From Oerskovia enterophila (GTDB taxonomy: Bacteria > Actinomycetota > Actinomycetes > Actinomycetales > Cellulomonadaceae): a stretch of 64,000 nucleotides of DNA. The position numbers and the translations under genes were made by a program. Numbering within the stretch: the stretch's first letter is position 1; every line of letters begins with the position of its first letter. The notes beneath the pieces were generated by a model, which had not been told where the DNA came from, ran no database searches, and was given only the letters and a program-made list of their open reading frames with translations. Shown here in pieces: positions 8,914 through 17,204 of this stretch. The stretch lies in assembly GCF_001692445.1 (NCBI RefSeq), contig NZ_MAQA01000006.1:1-64000 (forward strand), read 5' to 3'.

Positions 8914-8986
8914 AGGGCAGTGGCGCAATTGGTAGCGCAGCGGTCTCCAAAACCGCAGGTTGCAGGTTCGAGCCCTGTCTGCCCTG
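8914..8986 (+). tRNA. tRNA-Trp (anticodon CCA)
   Basis: A 73-nt cloverleaf: acceptor arms AGGGCAG and CTGCCCT pair perfectly, the D-loop contains AATTGGTAGC, the anticodon stem-loop is CGGTCTCCAAAACCG with CCA in the loop, and the T-arm contains GGTTCGAGCC. The discriminator is G and the CCA end is not fully encoded. Its place before secE-nusG is the classic actinobacterial arrangement. Confidence 0.97.
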
Positions 8987-9091
8987 CAAGGCGTCGTCCC
9001 CCACGGGGGCGTGCGCGTAGTCCGGTAACGGGTTACACCACGAAAGGTCAGCATCGGTTTCGGTTTCAACGTCACGTAGTGGGGATGAACA

Positions 9092-9367
9092 GTGAGCGAA
9101 TCGCCATCTGAGGCGCTGGGTGCTGAGGGCGTGCGCGCCGGCGGTGACAAGAAGACGGGCGACGCGAAGAAGGGCAACATCTTCTCGCGGATCGCCCTGT
9201 TCGTCCGCCAGGTGATCGCCGAGCTCAAGAAGGTCGTCACCCCCACTCGTTCCGAGCTGATCACCTACACCACCGTCGTCCTCGTCTTCGTGGCCGTGGT
9301 CATGGCGTTCGTGACGGTGCTCGACTTCGGGATCGGCCAGGCCGTCCTGTGGGTCTTCGGGGACTGA
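9092..9367 (+). CDS. secE: Preprotein translocase subunit SecE
   Basis: This 91-residue protein is the small single-span subunit that clamps SecY in the translocon. The polar N-terminus is followed by FVRQVIAELKKVVTPTRSEL, the conserved amphipathic helix, and one membrane helix (about residues 54-80). It starts with GTG. Its neighbours, tRNA-Trp upstream and nusG 126 nt downstream, are the standard context. Confidence 0.97.
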   Translation: MSESPSEALGAEGVRAGGDKKTGDAKKGNIFSRIALFVRQVIAELKKVVTPTRSELITYTTVVLVFVAVVMAFVTVLDFGIGQAVLWVFGD

Positions 9368-9493
9368 TTCCCGGAGGGCGCCTCGTGCCGCGAGCATCTC
9401 GCGGCACTGCACGAGTACGCGCCCGGAGCGCGAGGACCGTGAGCGGTCCCGTCAATAGCATGTTCGAGTAGTCAGTAGAAAGCAGGTTCGTTC

Positions 9494-10297
9494 GTGTCCC
9501 AGGAGTCGCTGGACCAGGCGGAGAACGTCGATCCCATCGAGCCCGTCGCCGAAGGCGCCGAGGTCGAGCTCGACGCACCCGAGGCTGCCATCGACGAGGT
9601 CGAGGCGGACGACGAGGAGCTGGGCACCGAGACGGACGAGGAGCCGGCCGAGGCCGACGACGAGCCCCGTGTCGACGAGGACGGCGACATCCTCGACGAC
9701 CTCGACCCGGTCGAGGAGTTCAAGAAGGACCTGCGCACCAAGCCGGGCGACTGGTTCGTGATCCACTCCTACGCGGGCTACGAGAACCGTGTGAAGGCCA
9801 ACCTGGAGAACCGCATCCAGAGCCTGAACATGGAGGACTTCATCTTCCAGATCGAAGTCCCCATGGAAGAAGTCGCGGAGATCAAGAACGCGCAGAAGAA
9901 GATCGTCCGTCGCGTCCGCATCCCCGGCTACGTCCTGGTCCGCATGGACCTGACCGACGAGTCGTGGGGCGCCGTACGTCACACGCCCGGTGTCACGGGC
10001 TTCGTGGGCCACACCCACCAGCCGGTGCCGCTGACGCTCGACGAGGTCTTCTCGATGCTCGCCCCGACGATCGAGCCCAAGGCCGAGGCCGGCAAGCCCG
10101 CCGCGTCGGCCAAGGCCCCCTTCGAGGTCGACTTCCAGGTCGGCGAGTCGGTCACCGTCACGGACGGTCCGTTCGACACGCTCCCCGCGACGATCTCCGA
10201 GATCAACGCCGAGGGCCAGAAGCTCAAGGTCCTCGTCTCCATCTTCGGCCGGGAGACCCCGGTCGAGCTGTCGTTCAACCAGGTCGCCAAGATCTGA
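9494..10297 (+). CDS. nusG: Transcription termination/antitermination protein NusG
   Basis: This 267-residue protein binds RNA polymerase and couples it to Rho and the ribosome. Residues 1-80 form a very acidic extension (Asp/Glu/Ala/Val rich) as in other Actinobacteria. The NGN domain starts at [19 protein letters not shown], near residue 87, and includes [12 protein letters not shown]. The KOW domain begins near [11 protein letters not shown] and closes the protein. It is longer than the 181-residue E. coli protein because of the acidic leader and an Ala-rich linker between domains. The GTG start has only a weak upstream site. Confidence 0.96.
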   Translation: MSQESLDQAENVDPIEPVAEGAEVELDAPEAAIDEVEADDEELGTETDEEPAEADDEPRVDEDGDILDDLDPVEEFKKDLRTKPGDWFVIHSYAGYENRVKANLENRIQSLNMEDFIFQIEVPMEEVAEIKNAQKKIVRRVRIPGYVLVRMDLTDESWGAVRHTPGVTGFVGHTHQPVPLTLDEVFSMLAPTIEPKAEAGKPAASAKAPFEVDFQVGESVTVTDGPFDTLPATISEINAEGQKLKVLVSIFGRETPVELSFNQVAKI

Positions 10298-10372
10298 TCC
10301 TGCTCGACGGCAGCACCTGCAACCGGGTCATCGCCCACGGCGTCGGCCCAGACACAGAAAGCACGGAATCTC

Positions 10373-10804
10373 ATGCCTCCCAAGAAGAAGGTCTCTGGGC
10401 TGATCAAGCTCCAGATCCAGGCCGGTGCAGCAACCCCCGCCCCGCCGATCGGCCCCGCGCTCGGTCAGCACGGCGTCAACATCATGGAGTTCTGCAAGGC
10501 GTACAACGCGGCGACCGAGTCGCAGCGCGGCAACGTCATCCCCGTGGAGATCACGGTCTACGAGGACCGCTCGTTCACCTTCATCACCAAGACGCCCCCG
10601 GCAGCCGAGCTCATCAAGAAGGCCGCCGGCGTGGACAAGGGTTCGCCCACCCCGCACACGGTCAAGGTCGCGAAGCTGACCTCCGCCCAGGTGCGCGAGA
10701 TCGCTCAGACCAAGCTCGAGGACCTCAACGCGAACGACCTCGACGCTGCATCGCTCATCATCGCGGGCACCGCTCGCTCCATGGGCATCACGGTCGAAGG
10801 CTGA
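10373..10804 (+). CDS. rplK: 50S ribosomal protein L11
   Basis: 143 residues. The N-terminal domain carries the proline-rich [20 protein letters not shown] segment that sits in the GTPase centre and is the site where thiostrepton acts and RelA-type signalling is sensed. The C-terminal domain binds 23S rRNA. It lies 75 nt after nusG and 125 nt before rplA. Confidence 0.97.
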
Positions 10805-10818
10805 CCCAGCTCCACCCC

Positions 10819-10874
10819 CAGCCTCCGGGCTGAACATCATTTTTCATGAGCCTGCCGGTCCTCGACCGGCAGGC
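10819..10874 (+). promoter_or_regulatory. Two hairpins in the rplK-rplA gap
   Basis: A short stem CAGCC-TCCG-GGCTG (10819-10832) is followed by a T-rich stretch ending in TTTTT, then a perfect 10-bp hairpin GCCTGCCGGT/ACCGGCAGGC (10850-10874) just before rplA. The region resembles a weak attenuator plus a structured leader. L1 autoregulation through such leaders is known in the rplKA family, but the binding site was not verified. Confidence 0.4.
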
Positions 10875-10929
10875 AGTGGCAGGGTCCGCGCGGATCCGTA
10901 GACCACGACTGCTCGACAAGGAGAAGCAG

Positions 10930-11646
10930 ATGGCAACGCGCAGCAAGGCATACCGCGCCGCCGCGGAGAAGATCGACCGCGACGAGCTCTACACCCCGCT
11001 CCAGGCGGTTCGTCTCGCCAAGGAGACGTCGCCCACCAAGTACGACGCGACCGTCGAGGTCGCCTTCCGTCTCGGTGTCGACCCTCGCAAGGCGGACCAG
11101 ATGGTTCGTGGAACGGTCAACCTGCCTCACGGCACCGGTAAGACCGCCCGCGTCCTGGTCTTCGCGAACGGCGAGAAGGCGGAGCAGGCTCGTGCAGCCG
11201 GCGCCGACATCGTCGGTGGCGACGAGCTCATCGAGAAGGTCGCCGCTGGCTACACGGACTTCGACTCCGCCGTCGCGACGCCGGACCTGATGGGCAAGGT
11301 CGGTCGCCTCGGTAAGGTCCTCGGCCCCCGTGGTCTGATGCCGAACCCGAAGACCGGCACCGTGACCATGGACGTCGCGAAGGCCGTCGAGGACATCAAG
11401 GGCGGAAAGATCGAGTTCCGCGTCGACAAGCACTCGAACCTCCACTTCATCATCGGCAAGGTCTCGTTCGACGAGAAGGCGCTCGTGGAGAACTACGCAG
11501 CAGCGATCGAAGAGGTCCTGCGTCTGAAGCCGTCCTCCTCCAAGGGCCGCTACATCAGCAAGGCGACGCTCTCGACGACGATGGGCCCCGGCATCCCCGT
11601 GGACCCGTCCAAGGCGACGAAGCTCCTCGAGGACGACGCGGCCTGA
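10930..11646 (+). CDS. rplA: 50S ribosomal protein L1
   Basis: 238 residues, normal length. The L1 signature [20 protein letters not shown] is present. It forms the mobile L1 stalk that handles the exiting tRNA and usually represses its own operon. The ATG at 10930 is preceded by AAGGAGA; longer in-frame starts at 10846 would include the leader hairpin and are unlikely. A strong terminator follows and ends the secE to rplA group. Confidence 0.97.
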   Translation: MATRSKAYRAAAEKIDRDELYTPLQAVRLAKETSPTKYDATVEVAFRLGVDPRKADQMVRGTVNLPHGTGKTARVLVFANGEKAEQARAAGADIVGGDELIEKVAAGYTDFDSAVATPDLMGKVGRLGKVLGPRGLMPNPKTGTVTMDVAKAVEDIKGGKIEFRVDKHSNLHFIIGKVSFDEKALVENYAAAIEEVLRLKPSSSKGRYISKATLSTTMGPGIPVDPSKATKLLEDDAA

Positions 11647-11664
11647 TCAGCCCGTTCTCTTCCT

Positions 11665-11708
11665 GACCGACGGCGTCTCTCCCCTCACGGGGAGGGGCGC
11701 CGTCGGTC
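11665..11708 (+). terminator. Terminator after rplA
   Basis: GACCGACGGCG (from 11665) pairs with CGCCGTCGGTC (to 11708), with an inner CTCCCC/GGGGAG stem and a tail TTTTCG. A clear intrinsic terminator. Confidence 0.88.
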
Positions 11709-11973
11709 TTTTCGTCGTCGGGCGCGACGGCCGCCGACGTGCCGGTCCGTGCGTGATGCCTGCCGTCGTCGGGCGTCGTTGAAATGTCCGGTATGTGCAG
11801 CAGGTGGCCCGATCCGCGGCCCGCGCGACGCAGACGTTCACGGCCCCGATCGTCCCGGTTCATCCCTGGTCTGCCTGGCGCGGTCAGAGTGATGCCTGTC
11901 TGGACAAGTGAGTCTCGCGGCTCGTCCGGACACCGCATCCATGACGTGCACCATGACGACTGAAGGGTTGGAC

Positions 11974-14016
11974 ATGCGCAAGATCGCACACCTGGCACTC
12001 GCCGGGTCGCTGGCAGCAGGGACGTTCCTCGTCCCGGCCGCCGCCTTCGCCGCCGACGGCGAAGCCCCCGTCCTGCAGGGAACTCGTACGGACAAGACCC
12101 TCGTGATCGGGCTCGACGGTGCTCGCCTCGACAAGATCGAGGCCGCCTCGACCCCCACCCTCCACGCGCTCATGCAGCGCGGGACCTCGGGTCACAGCCT
12201 CCTGTACGCCACGAGCGACGCCCCCGAGGTGAGCCAGCGCGGCGCCCAGACGGTGTCCGGCGCGGGCTGGTCGACGATCCTCACGGGCGTGTGGACTGAC
12301 AAGCACAACGTCCGCGACAACACCTTCGCGGGCAAGAACTACGCGCAGTACCCGAGCTTCCTCGATCGCCTCGAGCAGGTCGACCCGAGCATCGCGACGT
12401 TCGCGGCCTCGACCTGGGCCCCGATCACGTCGTCGGCGAGCAACGGCGACATCGTCTCCGACGGGATCGACCTGCGCCTCGCGACGGGCTCGGACGTCAA
12501 GACCGAGCAGGCCGCGATCACCTACCTCGGGACGCAGAACCCCGACGTGGCGTTCCTCCACCTGGACGACATCGACGGCGCCGGTCACAGCCACGGCGCG
12601 GACGCGGTCCAGTACGCCGCCGAGCTCGAGGTCCAGGACGCACGCATCGGCCGCATCCTCGCCGCGATCGACGCGCGGCCCACGCGGGGGGCCGAGAGCT
12701 GGAACATCATCGTGACGGCCGACCACGGCCACCTGCCGAAGGGCGGGCACGGCGGCCGGGCGCAGACCGAGCGCGCGACGTTCGTCATCGCCGCGGGCGA
12801 CGCCATCGAGCCGCGCGGTCGCCAGGAGAACCTCGCGATCACCGACATCGCGCCGACGGTCATGCGGCAGGCCGGTGTCGCGGTGGACCCTGCGTGGGGG
12901 CTCGACGGCACCCCGATCGGCGACGACGTCTCCGACGACTTCGACTCCCTGCGCCCCGCGCTCTCGGCCCGGGTCGACGAGACGGGCATCCCGGCCGGGA
13001 CGCTCGGCTTCACGACGACGCCCCCGACGGGCTGGAGCGTCGACAACTCGGCCATGCCGTCGGGTGGCGTGACCGAGTGGCGCGGTTGGTCGTTCACGAC
13101 CCAGACGTTCTGGTCGGCGGCCGAGGCGGGCCAGGCGCGGGAGAACTTCACGCGTGGGCGCGACGTGATCGCGGTTGCCGACTCGGACGAGTGGGACGAC
13201 AAGGCCCACGGCGCGGGGAAGTTCGACTCGACGCTCGTCACGCCCGACTACGCGGTCGCGGGCAAGGAGCAGGCCGTGCTGACGTTCGAGCACTCGTACC
13301 GTCACGACCGCGTGCAGGTCGCGGAGGTCCTCGTGAGCTTCGACGGCGCCGCCCCGGTCCAGGTGGCCTCGTTCCCCGCGAGCGACAACGGGGAGCGCAC
13401 GATCGTCACGGACGTCCCGGCCGGGGCGCGGACCGCGCAGTACCGCTTCCACTACAGCGGCACGAACGACTGGTTCTGGGCTCTCGACCAGGTGCGGTTC
13501 TCGGCGCAGGGCGAGACCGACCCCGCGGGGGCCGAGGGCATCGTGCTCGAGGCTGTCGTGGAGGAGGTCGTGACCGAGGGCAAGCTCTCGATGACCGTCG
13601 CTGGCGACGGCGCGCCCGTGCGGCTCGCGGGCGGGCTCGACGGCGACCACCTTGCCTACACCGCGGCGCTGCCCGTCGTGAGCGTCTCGGACACGCGACG
13701 TGACGCTGCGGGCTGGGCCGTCTCGGGCCAGTCGACCGCATTCTCGGCGGGTTCGACGACGTTCGGCGCGGACCGGCTCGGCTGGGCACCGCGCCTGGTC
13801 GTCGACAAGCCGGGCGTGACCGCCGGGCAGCGCATCGCCTCGGCGCAGGCCGGGGGAGCGGGGCTGTCGACGCCGCAGACCCTCGCCGGGGCCGACGCGA
13901 TCGGCCGCAAGGGGACGAGCGACGTCACGGCCGACCTCGCTCTCGAGCTTCCGGCCGACACCGCTCCCGGCTCCTACGGAGCGACGCTGACGGTCTCGCT
14001 CTTCCCGGTCGACTGA
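11974..14016 (+). CDS. Secreted type I phosphodiesterase / alkaline-phosphatase-fold hydrolase
   Basis: This 680-residue protein starts with a signal peptide (MRKIAHLALAGSLAAG... ending AFA-AD near residue 27). The catalytic part shows VIGLDGARLDKI (Asp48, metal ligand), SGAGWSTILTGV with the presumed nucleophile at Ser100 or Thr101, LDDIDGAGHSHG and the metal motif ADHGH, all features of the nucleotide pyrophosphatase/phosphodiesterase family. A C-terminal beta-rich region of about 300 residues follows, probably a jelly-roll accessory domain. It may release phosphate from nucleotides or sugar phosphates outside the cell. The start at 11974 fits the signal peptide and a GAAGGG site; ATGs at 11941 and 11953 are alternatives. 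Confidence 0.85.
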   Translation: MRKIAHLALAGSLAAGTFLVPAAAFAADGEAPVLQGTRTDKTLVIGLDGARLDKIEAASTPTLHALMQRGTSGHSLLYATSDAPEVSQRGAQTVSGAGWSTILTGVWTDKHNVRDNTFAGKNYAQYPSFLDRLEQVDPSIATFAASTWAPITSSASNGDIVSDGIDLRLATGSDVKTEQAAITYLGTQNPDVAFLHLDDIDGAGHSHGADAVQYAAELEVQDARIGRILAAIDARPTRGAESWNIIVTADHGHLPKGGHGGRAQTERATFVIAAGDAIEPRGRQENLAITDIAPTVMRQAGVAVDPAWGLDGTPIGDDVSDDFDSLRPALSARVDETGIPAGTLGFTTTPPTGWSVDNSAMPSGGVTEWRGWSFTTQTFWSAAEAGQARENFTRGRDVIAVADSDEWDDKAHGAGKFDSTLVTPDYAVAGKEQAVLTFEHSYRHDRVQVAEVLVSFDGAAPVQVASFPASDNGERTIVTDVPAGARTAQYRFHYSGTNDWFWALDQVRFSAQGETDPAGAEGIVLEAVVEEVVTEGKLSMTVAGDGAPVRLAGGLDGDHLAYTAALPVVSVSDTRRDAAGWAVSGQSTAFSAGSTTFGADRLGWAPRLVVDKPGVTAGQRIASAQAGGAGLSTPQTLAGADAIGRKGTSDVTADLALELPADTAPGSYGATLTVSLFPVD

Positions 14017-14062
14017 CGTCCCGCGCCGCGCGGCCGCTCGCCCACTTGCGGCCGGCAGCACG

Positions 14063-14108
14063 GAGCCGCCCGGCTCTCCTTCCCTGGGGGAGGAGAGCCG
14101 GGCGGCTC
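14063..14108. terminator. Bidirectional terminator between phosphodiesterase and chitinase genes
   Basis: A perfect 17-bp stem (14063-14079 with 14092-14108) around a 12-nt loop lies between two convergent genes and can serve both strands. Confidence 0.85.
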
Positions 14109-14150
14109 GGTCGTCACGGTGACGGTACCGCCGTCACCGGGGACGGGGAC

Positions 14151-15512
14151 TCAGCAGGCGCCGAGGTCCTTCCACACGCCCCAGTCGCTCGGGGCGGGGG
14201 CGTCGCCGCGGGTCCACCACTTGGCCTGCCAGGTGTGGCCGTTGTGGGCGACGGTGTTGCCGCCGGTGTAGATGCTCGAGGCGTCCCACGCCGCGGCCGA
14301 GCAGGTGCCCGAGCTGCCCGTGCTGCCGCCCGTGGTCCCGCCGGTCGGGTCGGTGCTGCCGCCCGTGCTGCCGCCCGTCGGGTCGCCGCCCGTGCTGCCG
14401 CCGGCCGGGTCGGTCGTGCCGCCCGTGCTGCCGCCCGTCGGGTCGGTGCCGCCGCCGCCCGAGCCGGTGCCGAGGCGGGTGCCCACGGCGGCGGCGAGCG
14501 CGTAGTTGTTCTTCTTGTCCCAGTTGATCGACCAGGTCATGACGCCGCCGATCTTGCCGTACGGCGTGGCGGGCTTGAAGGTGCCGCAGCCCGTCCCGGT
14601 CTCGAGGCAGTCGACGGCCTTGATGACGTTGGCGATGGGCTGGTAGCCGCCGCCGGCAGCGGCCTGGACCGCGGGGACGCCGATGCCGACCTGGTCGGGG
14701 CGCAGGCCCATCTCGAGCTGGATGCAGCTGAGGGAGGTGAGGAAGTCGATGCTGCCCTGGCTGTAGACCTGCTGGTTGCAGCCCATCATGGCACCCGAGT
14801 TGTAGTACTGGGTGTTGACGATCGTCAGGATGTCCTTGATCGCGAGCGTGAGCTGGTAGTACCCCATCGAGGTGGCCTGGTAGTCGATGGTCTGCGGCGC
14901 CATCGCGATGATCAGGTTCGGTCCGGCCTTGGCCGAGAGCTGGTGCAGCGCGCTCGACATGTAGGTCGCGTTGATGCCGTGCTCGAGGTCGATGTCGACG
15001 CCGTCGAACCCGTACTCCTGCATGAGGCCGTACGCGGTGTCGGCGAAGTTCTTCGCCTCGGTCGCGTTGGAGACGATCACGTTCCCCTTCTCGCCTCCGA
15101 CCGACAGGATGACCTTGCGGCCCTGTGCCCGGATCGCGGCGATGTCGGCCTTGAACTGGGGCACGGTGTACCCGTTGAGCTCGGCGCTCGACAGGTTGAA
15201 CGTGATGCCACCGGGCGTGCCGGTCAGGTTGTCGGCGAACGCGACCGCGACGAGGTTGTAGGCAGCCGGGATGTCGCTGAGCGGCATGACGACCGAGCCG
15301 TTGTTGAAGTTGTGCCAGTAGCCCGTGAGCCACTGGTGGCCGGGGGCGGCTGCGGCGGCGACCGTCGCCGGCTGGGCGGCGGGCAGCGGTGCGGCCTGCG
15401 CGCTCGTGCCGGCGAGCGCGAGGCCGCCGAGCGCGACGGTCGCGGCGGTCAGCGCCGCGAGCAGACGGGCCGGACGGCGGGTGCCGTCGGCGGAGTGGCG
15501 AAGGGGTCTCAC
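14151..15512 (-). CDS. Secreted GH18 chitinase with C-terminal chitin-binding module
   Basis: This 453-residue protein has a signal peptide (residues 1-40, ending SAQA), a GH18 barrel with KVILSVGG and the catalytic motif FDGVDIDLE (Glu177 as acid/base with Asp173 and Asp175), a Gly/Ser/Thr-rich linker of DPTGGSTGG-type repeats (about 350-400), and a CBM5/12-like module (from CSAAAWDASSIYTGG to the end) with paired Trp residues (WQAKWW). It cleaves chitin outside the cell by the substrate-assisted retaining mechanism. The GTG start has AGAGGAG 7 nt upstream. Its promoter region holds palindromic sites shared with the divergent sigma-factor locus. Confidence 0.94.
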   Translation of the reverse strand: MRPLRHSADGTRRPARLLAALTAATVALGGLALAGTSAQAAPLPAAQPATVAAAAAPGHQWLTGYWHNFNNGSVVMPLSDIPAAYNLVAVAFADNLTGTPGGITFNLSSAELNGYTVPQFKADIAAIRAQGRKVILSVGGEKGNVIVSNATEAKNFADTAYGLMQEYGFDGVDIDLEHGINATYMSSALHQLSAKAGPNLIIAMAPQTIDYQATSMGYYQLTLAIKDILTIVNTQYYNSGAMMGCNQQVYSQGSIDFLTSLSCIQLEMGLRPDQVGIGVPAVQAAAGGGYQPIANVIKAVDCLETGTGCGTFKPATPYGKIGGVMTWSINWDKKNNYALAAAVGTRLGTGSGGGGTDPTGGSTGGTTDPAGGSTGGDPTGGSTGGSTDPTGGTTGGSTGSSGTCSAAAWDASSIYTGGNTVAHNGHTWQAKWWTRGDAPAPSDWGVWKDLGAC

Positions 15513-15907
15513 GTGTAGCTCCTCTAGCAGGGGGTCCGGGACGTCGTCGTCTCACCGGGACCGTCGGAGTGGACCGGTCGTGGTCGGTCAGGCCGACCGT
15601 ACGTGACCCGGGTCACGCGTGTGATGAGGGATTCCACGACTCTCTGCGCGCGGCCCGTACGTGGATCCCCGTACGGGTCGCGTACCCGTAGAGGCTCTGC
15701 GAGCATGCCCGACGGCGCAGCGGGGGCCGGGGCCGCGCAGTCGCCCGAGATGTCGGCGGGATCGTTCGGGAAAGATCTCACGAGCGTGTATCAAACGCGA
15801 CGAACCTCCCTCCCTCCCAGCAGGAAGAGGTCCGACGACCAGTCGGCCTGTCCGTCGAGAGTGCCGCGAGAGCGGGTCGGAGGGAGGTGCTGCTATGGCG
15901 GAAATGC
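15513..15907. promoter_or_regulatory. Divergent regulatory region between chitinase and sigma-factor genes
   Basis: A perfect 16-bp palindrome CGTGACCCGGGTCACG lies at 15602-15617. CCCGTACG (15654-15661) is inverted as CGTACGGG (15670-15677), and TACGGGT (15672-15678) is inverted as ACCCGTA (15684-15690), so two inverted repeats overlap. A terminator-arm-like sequence (GCCCGACGGCGCAGCG) is at 15707-15722. These are probable operator sites for the chitinase, the sigma locus or both. No gene is supported here: frames covering it have poor third-position GC bias. Confidence 0.5.
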
Positions 15908-15937
15908 TTGTCCCACCTGCACGAACACCTCTAGACT
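15908..15937 (+). promoter_or_regulatory. Candidate housekeeping-type promoter of the sigma/S8/CHAT locus
   Basis: TTGTCC (15908-15913) and TAGACT (15932-15937) with an 18-bp spacer give a good main-sigma promoter, placing transcription start near 15944, 47 nt before the ATG at 15991. Confidence 0.5.
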
Positions 15938-15990
15938 CGGGTTCCCCCGAAGTACCCGAGCACGACCGAGAGCAGACGGCGCACCCAGCC

Positions 15991-16635
15991 ATGACACGGA
16001 TCACCGAGGACGTCCCGGAAGTCGACGAACCGGAGGTGAGCCTCGGCGATCGAGCCGCGGCTGCTCTCCTCGACTATCGGGAGGGCAAGCACCAGGCACT
16101 GGCCGACTTCGTGAAGGAGGCGACCCCGCTGCTGTGGCACACGGCGCGGGCGCAGGGTGCCGACCGAGAGCACGCTGACGACGTGGTCCAGAACACCTGG
16201 ATGGCGCTCGTGCGCAACGCTCACACCATCCAGGAGCCGCACGCGGTGCTCAAGTGGCTCCTCGTGACCGCCAAGCGCGGTGCGTGGGAGGTGGTCCGCA
16301 AGCAGCGCGACGACCAGAAGCGCCGCACCGAGCTTCCCGACGACCTGCTCGACGGACCCGTCGGCGCGCTGCCGTCCTCGGACCCCACCCCGGAGACCCA
16401 GGTCCTCGAGGTGGAGCGCGACCGCTTCCTGTGGCGCGCCGTCCTCCAGCTGCCGGACCGCTGCCAGCAGCTCCTCCGGCTGATCTCGTTGGCGGACCGC
16501 CCTGACTACAAGTACATCTCGAGCGCCATCGGCATGCCGGTGGGCAGCATCGGGTCCAACCGCGGGCGCTGCCTGGCCAAGCTCCGCGACATCATGGAAA
16601 GCGATCAGGGGGACAGGACATGGGAAACATCATGA
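15991..16635 (+). CDS. ECF-like sigma-70 family RNA polymerase sigma factor
   Basis: 214 residues from the ATG at 15991. Region 2 is about residues 35-105 (LLWHTARAQGADREHADDVVQNTW, then KWLLVTAKRGAWEVVRKQ) and region 4 about 150-203 (LPDRCQQLLRL, then the helix-turn-helix IGMPVGSIGSNRGRCLAKLR). It should direct polymerase to a small regulon, likely including its own locus. An upstream ATG at 15895 has a strong ribosome site, but codons 15895-15990 are unusually AT-rich in third position (14 of 31) and cover a good promoter, so I take 15991. The next gene overlaps its end by 16 nt, a tight coupling usual for sigma/regulator pairs. Confidence 0.83.
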   Translation: MTRITEDVPEVDEPEVSLGDRAAAALLDYREGKHQALADFVKEATPLLWHTARAQGADREHADDVVQNTWMALVRNAHTIQEPHAVLKWLLVTAKRGAWEVVRKQRDDQKRRTELPDDLLDGPVGALPSSDPTPETQVLEVERDRFLWRAVLQLPDRCQQLLRLISLADRPDYKYISSAIGMPVGSIGSNRGRCLAKLRDIMESDQGDRTWETS

Positions 16636-17129
16636 GCGCGCCGATCGGATACAGCCCCGACGACCCGTTGGACACGGTCGACCTCGAGATCTTGGCGGAT
16701 CTCGCTCGGATCAGCATGACGCTCGATCCGGTACCCGAGGGTCTCGTCGAGAGGTCGCTCTTCGCGATCACGCTGGCCGGCCTCGAGGCCGAGGTCATGG
16801 AGCTCGAGTACGTGCGCGTGCCGGAGATGTCCGTCCGCGGTGAGGCGCCGCCGGTCGAGGCGCGGACCATCACGTTCACGGCCGAGTCGCTGACCGTGAT
16901 GATCACGCTCTCGACCCGGGACGACACCAGGATCAGGATCGACGGCTGGGCTGCGCCCGCCGGAGAGCTGACGGTCGAGCTGCACCGCCCGGACGGGATG
17001 GTCTCGACGACCACCGACGAGGACGGCCGATTCGTGTTCGAGGACGTCGCCCCCGGCCCGGCGAGCCTCCTGCTGCGGACCCCCGGTGCGGACGGCGGCG
17101 CAGTGACCACGCCCATCATCGAGCTGTAG
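16620..17129 (+). CDS. Small two-part protein coupled to the sigma factor; carboxypeptidase-regulatory-like C-terminus
   Basis: 169 residues, no signal peptide or membrane segment. Residues 18-65 look helical (DTVDLEILADLARISMTLDPVPEGLVERSLFAI). Residues 85-169 look like a beta-sandwich, and the stretch with TVELHRPDGMVSTTTDEDGRF resembles the carboxypeptidase regulatory-like fold. It begins inside the sigma gene, so the two are translated together, which suggests a sigma partner: an anti-sigma factor, adaptor or protease substrate. I know no established function. Start 16620 has an AGGGGGACAGG site; ATG 16632 (giving an ATGA overlap) is possible. Confidence 0.75.
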   Translation: MGNIMSAPIGYSPDDPLDTVDLEILADLARISMTLDPVPEGLVERSLFAITLAGLEAEVMELEYVRVPEMSVRGEAPPVEARTITFTAESLTVMITLSTRDDTRIRIDGWAAPAGELTVELHRPDGMVSTTTDEDGRFVFEDVAPGPASLLLRTPGADGGAVTTPIIEL

Positions 17130-17204
17130 CGATCTCGCGACATCTTCTTCACGCGCCGGCGGCCCACCCCTCGGCGGTAGTCCCCTTCGTGCATTGGAGC
17201 ACCG

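Noticed and set aside
14320-14460. Short repeats as a mobile element or CRISPR
   Set aside because: They encode the Gly/Ser/Thr/Pro linker of the chitinase.
15661-15990. N-terminal extension of the sigma factor
   Set aside because: Poor third-position GC, rare codons, and regulatory palindromes and a promoter lie in it.
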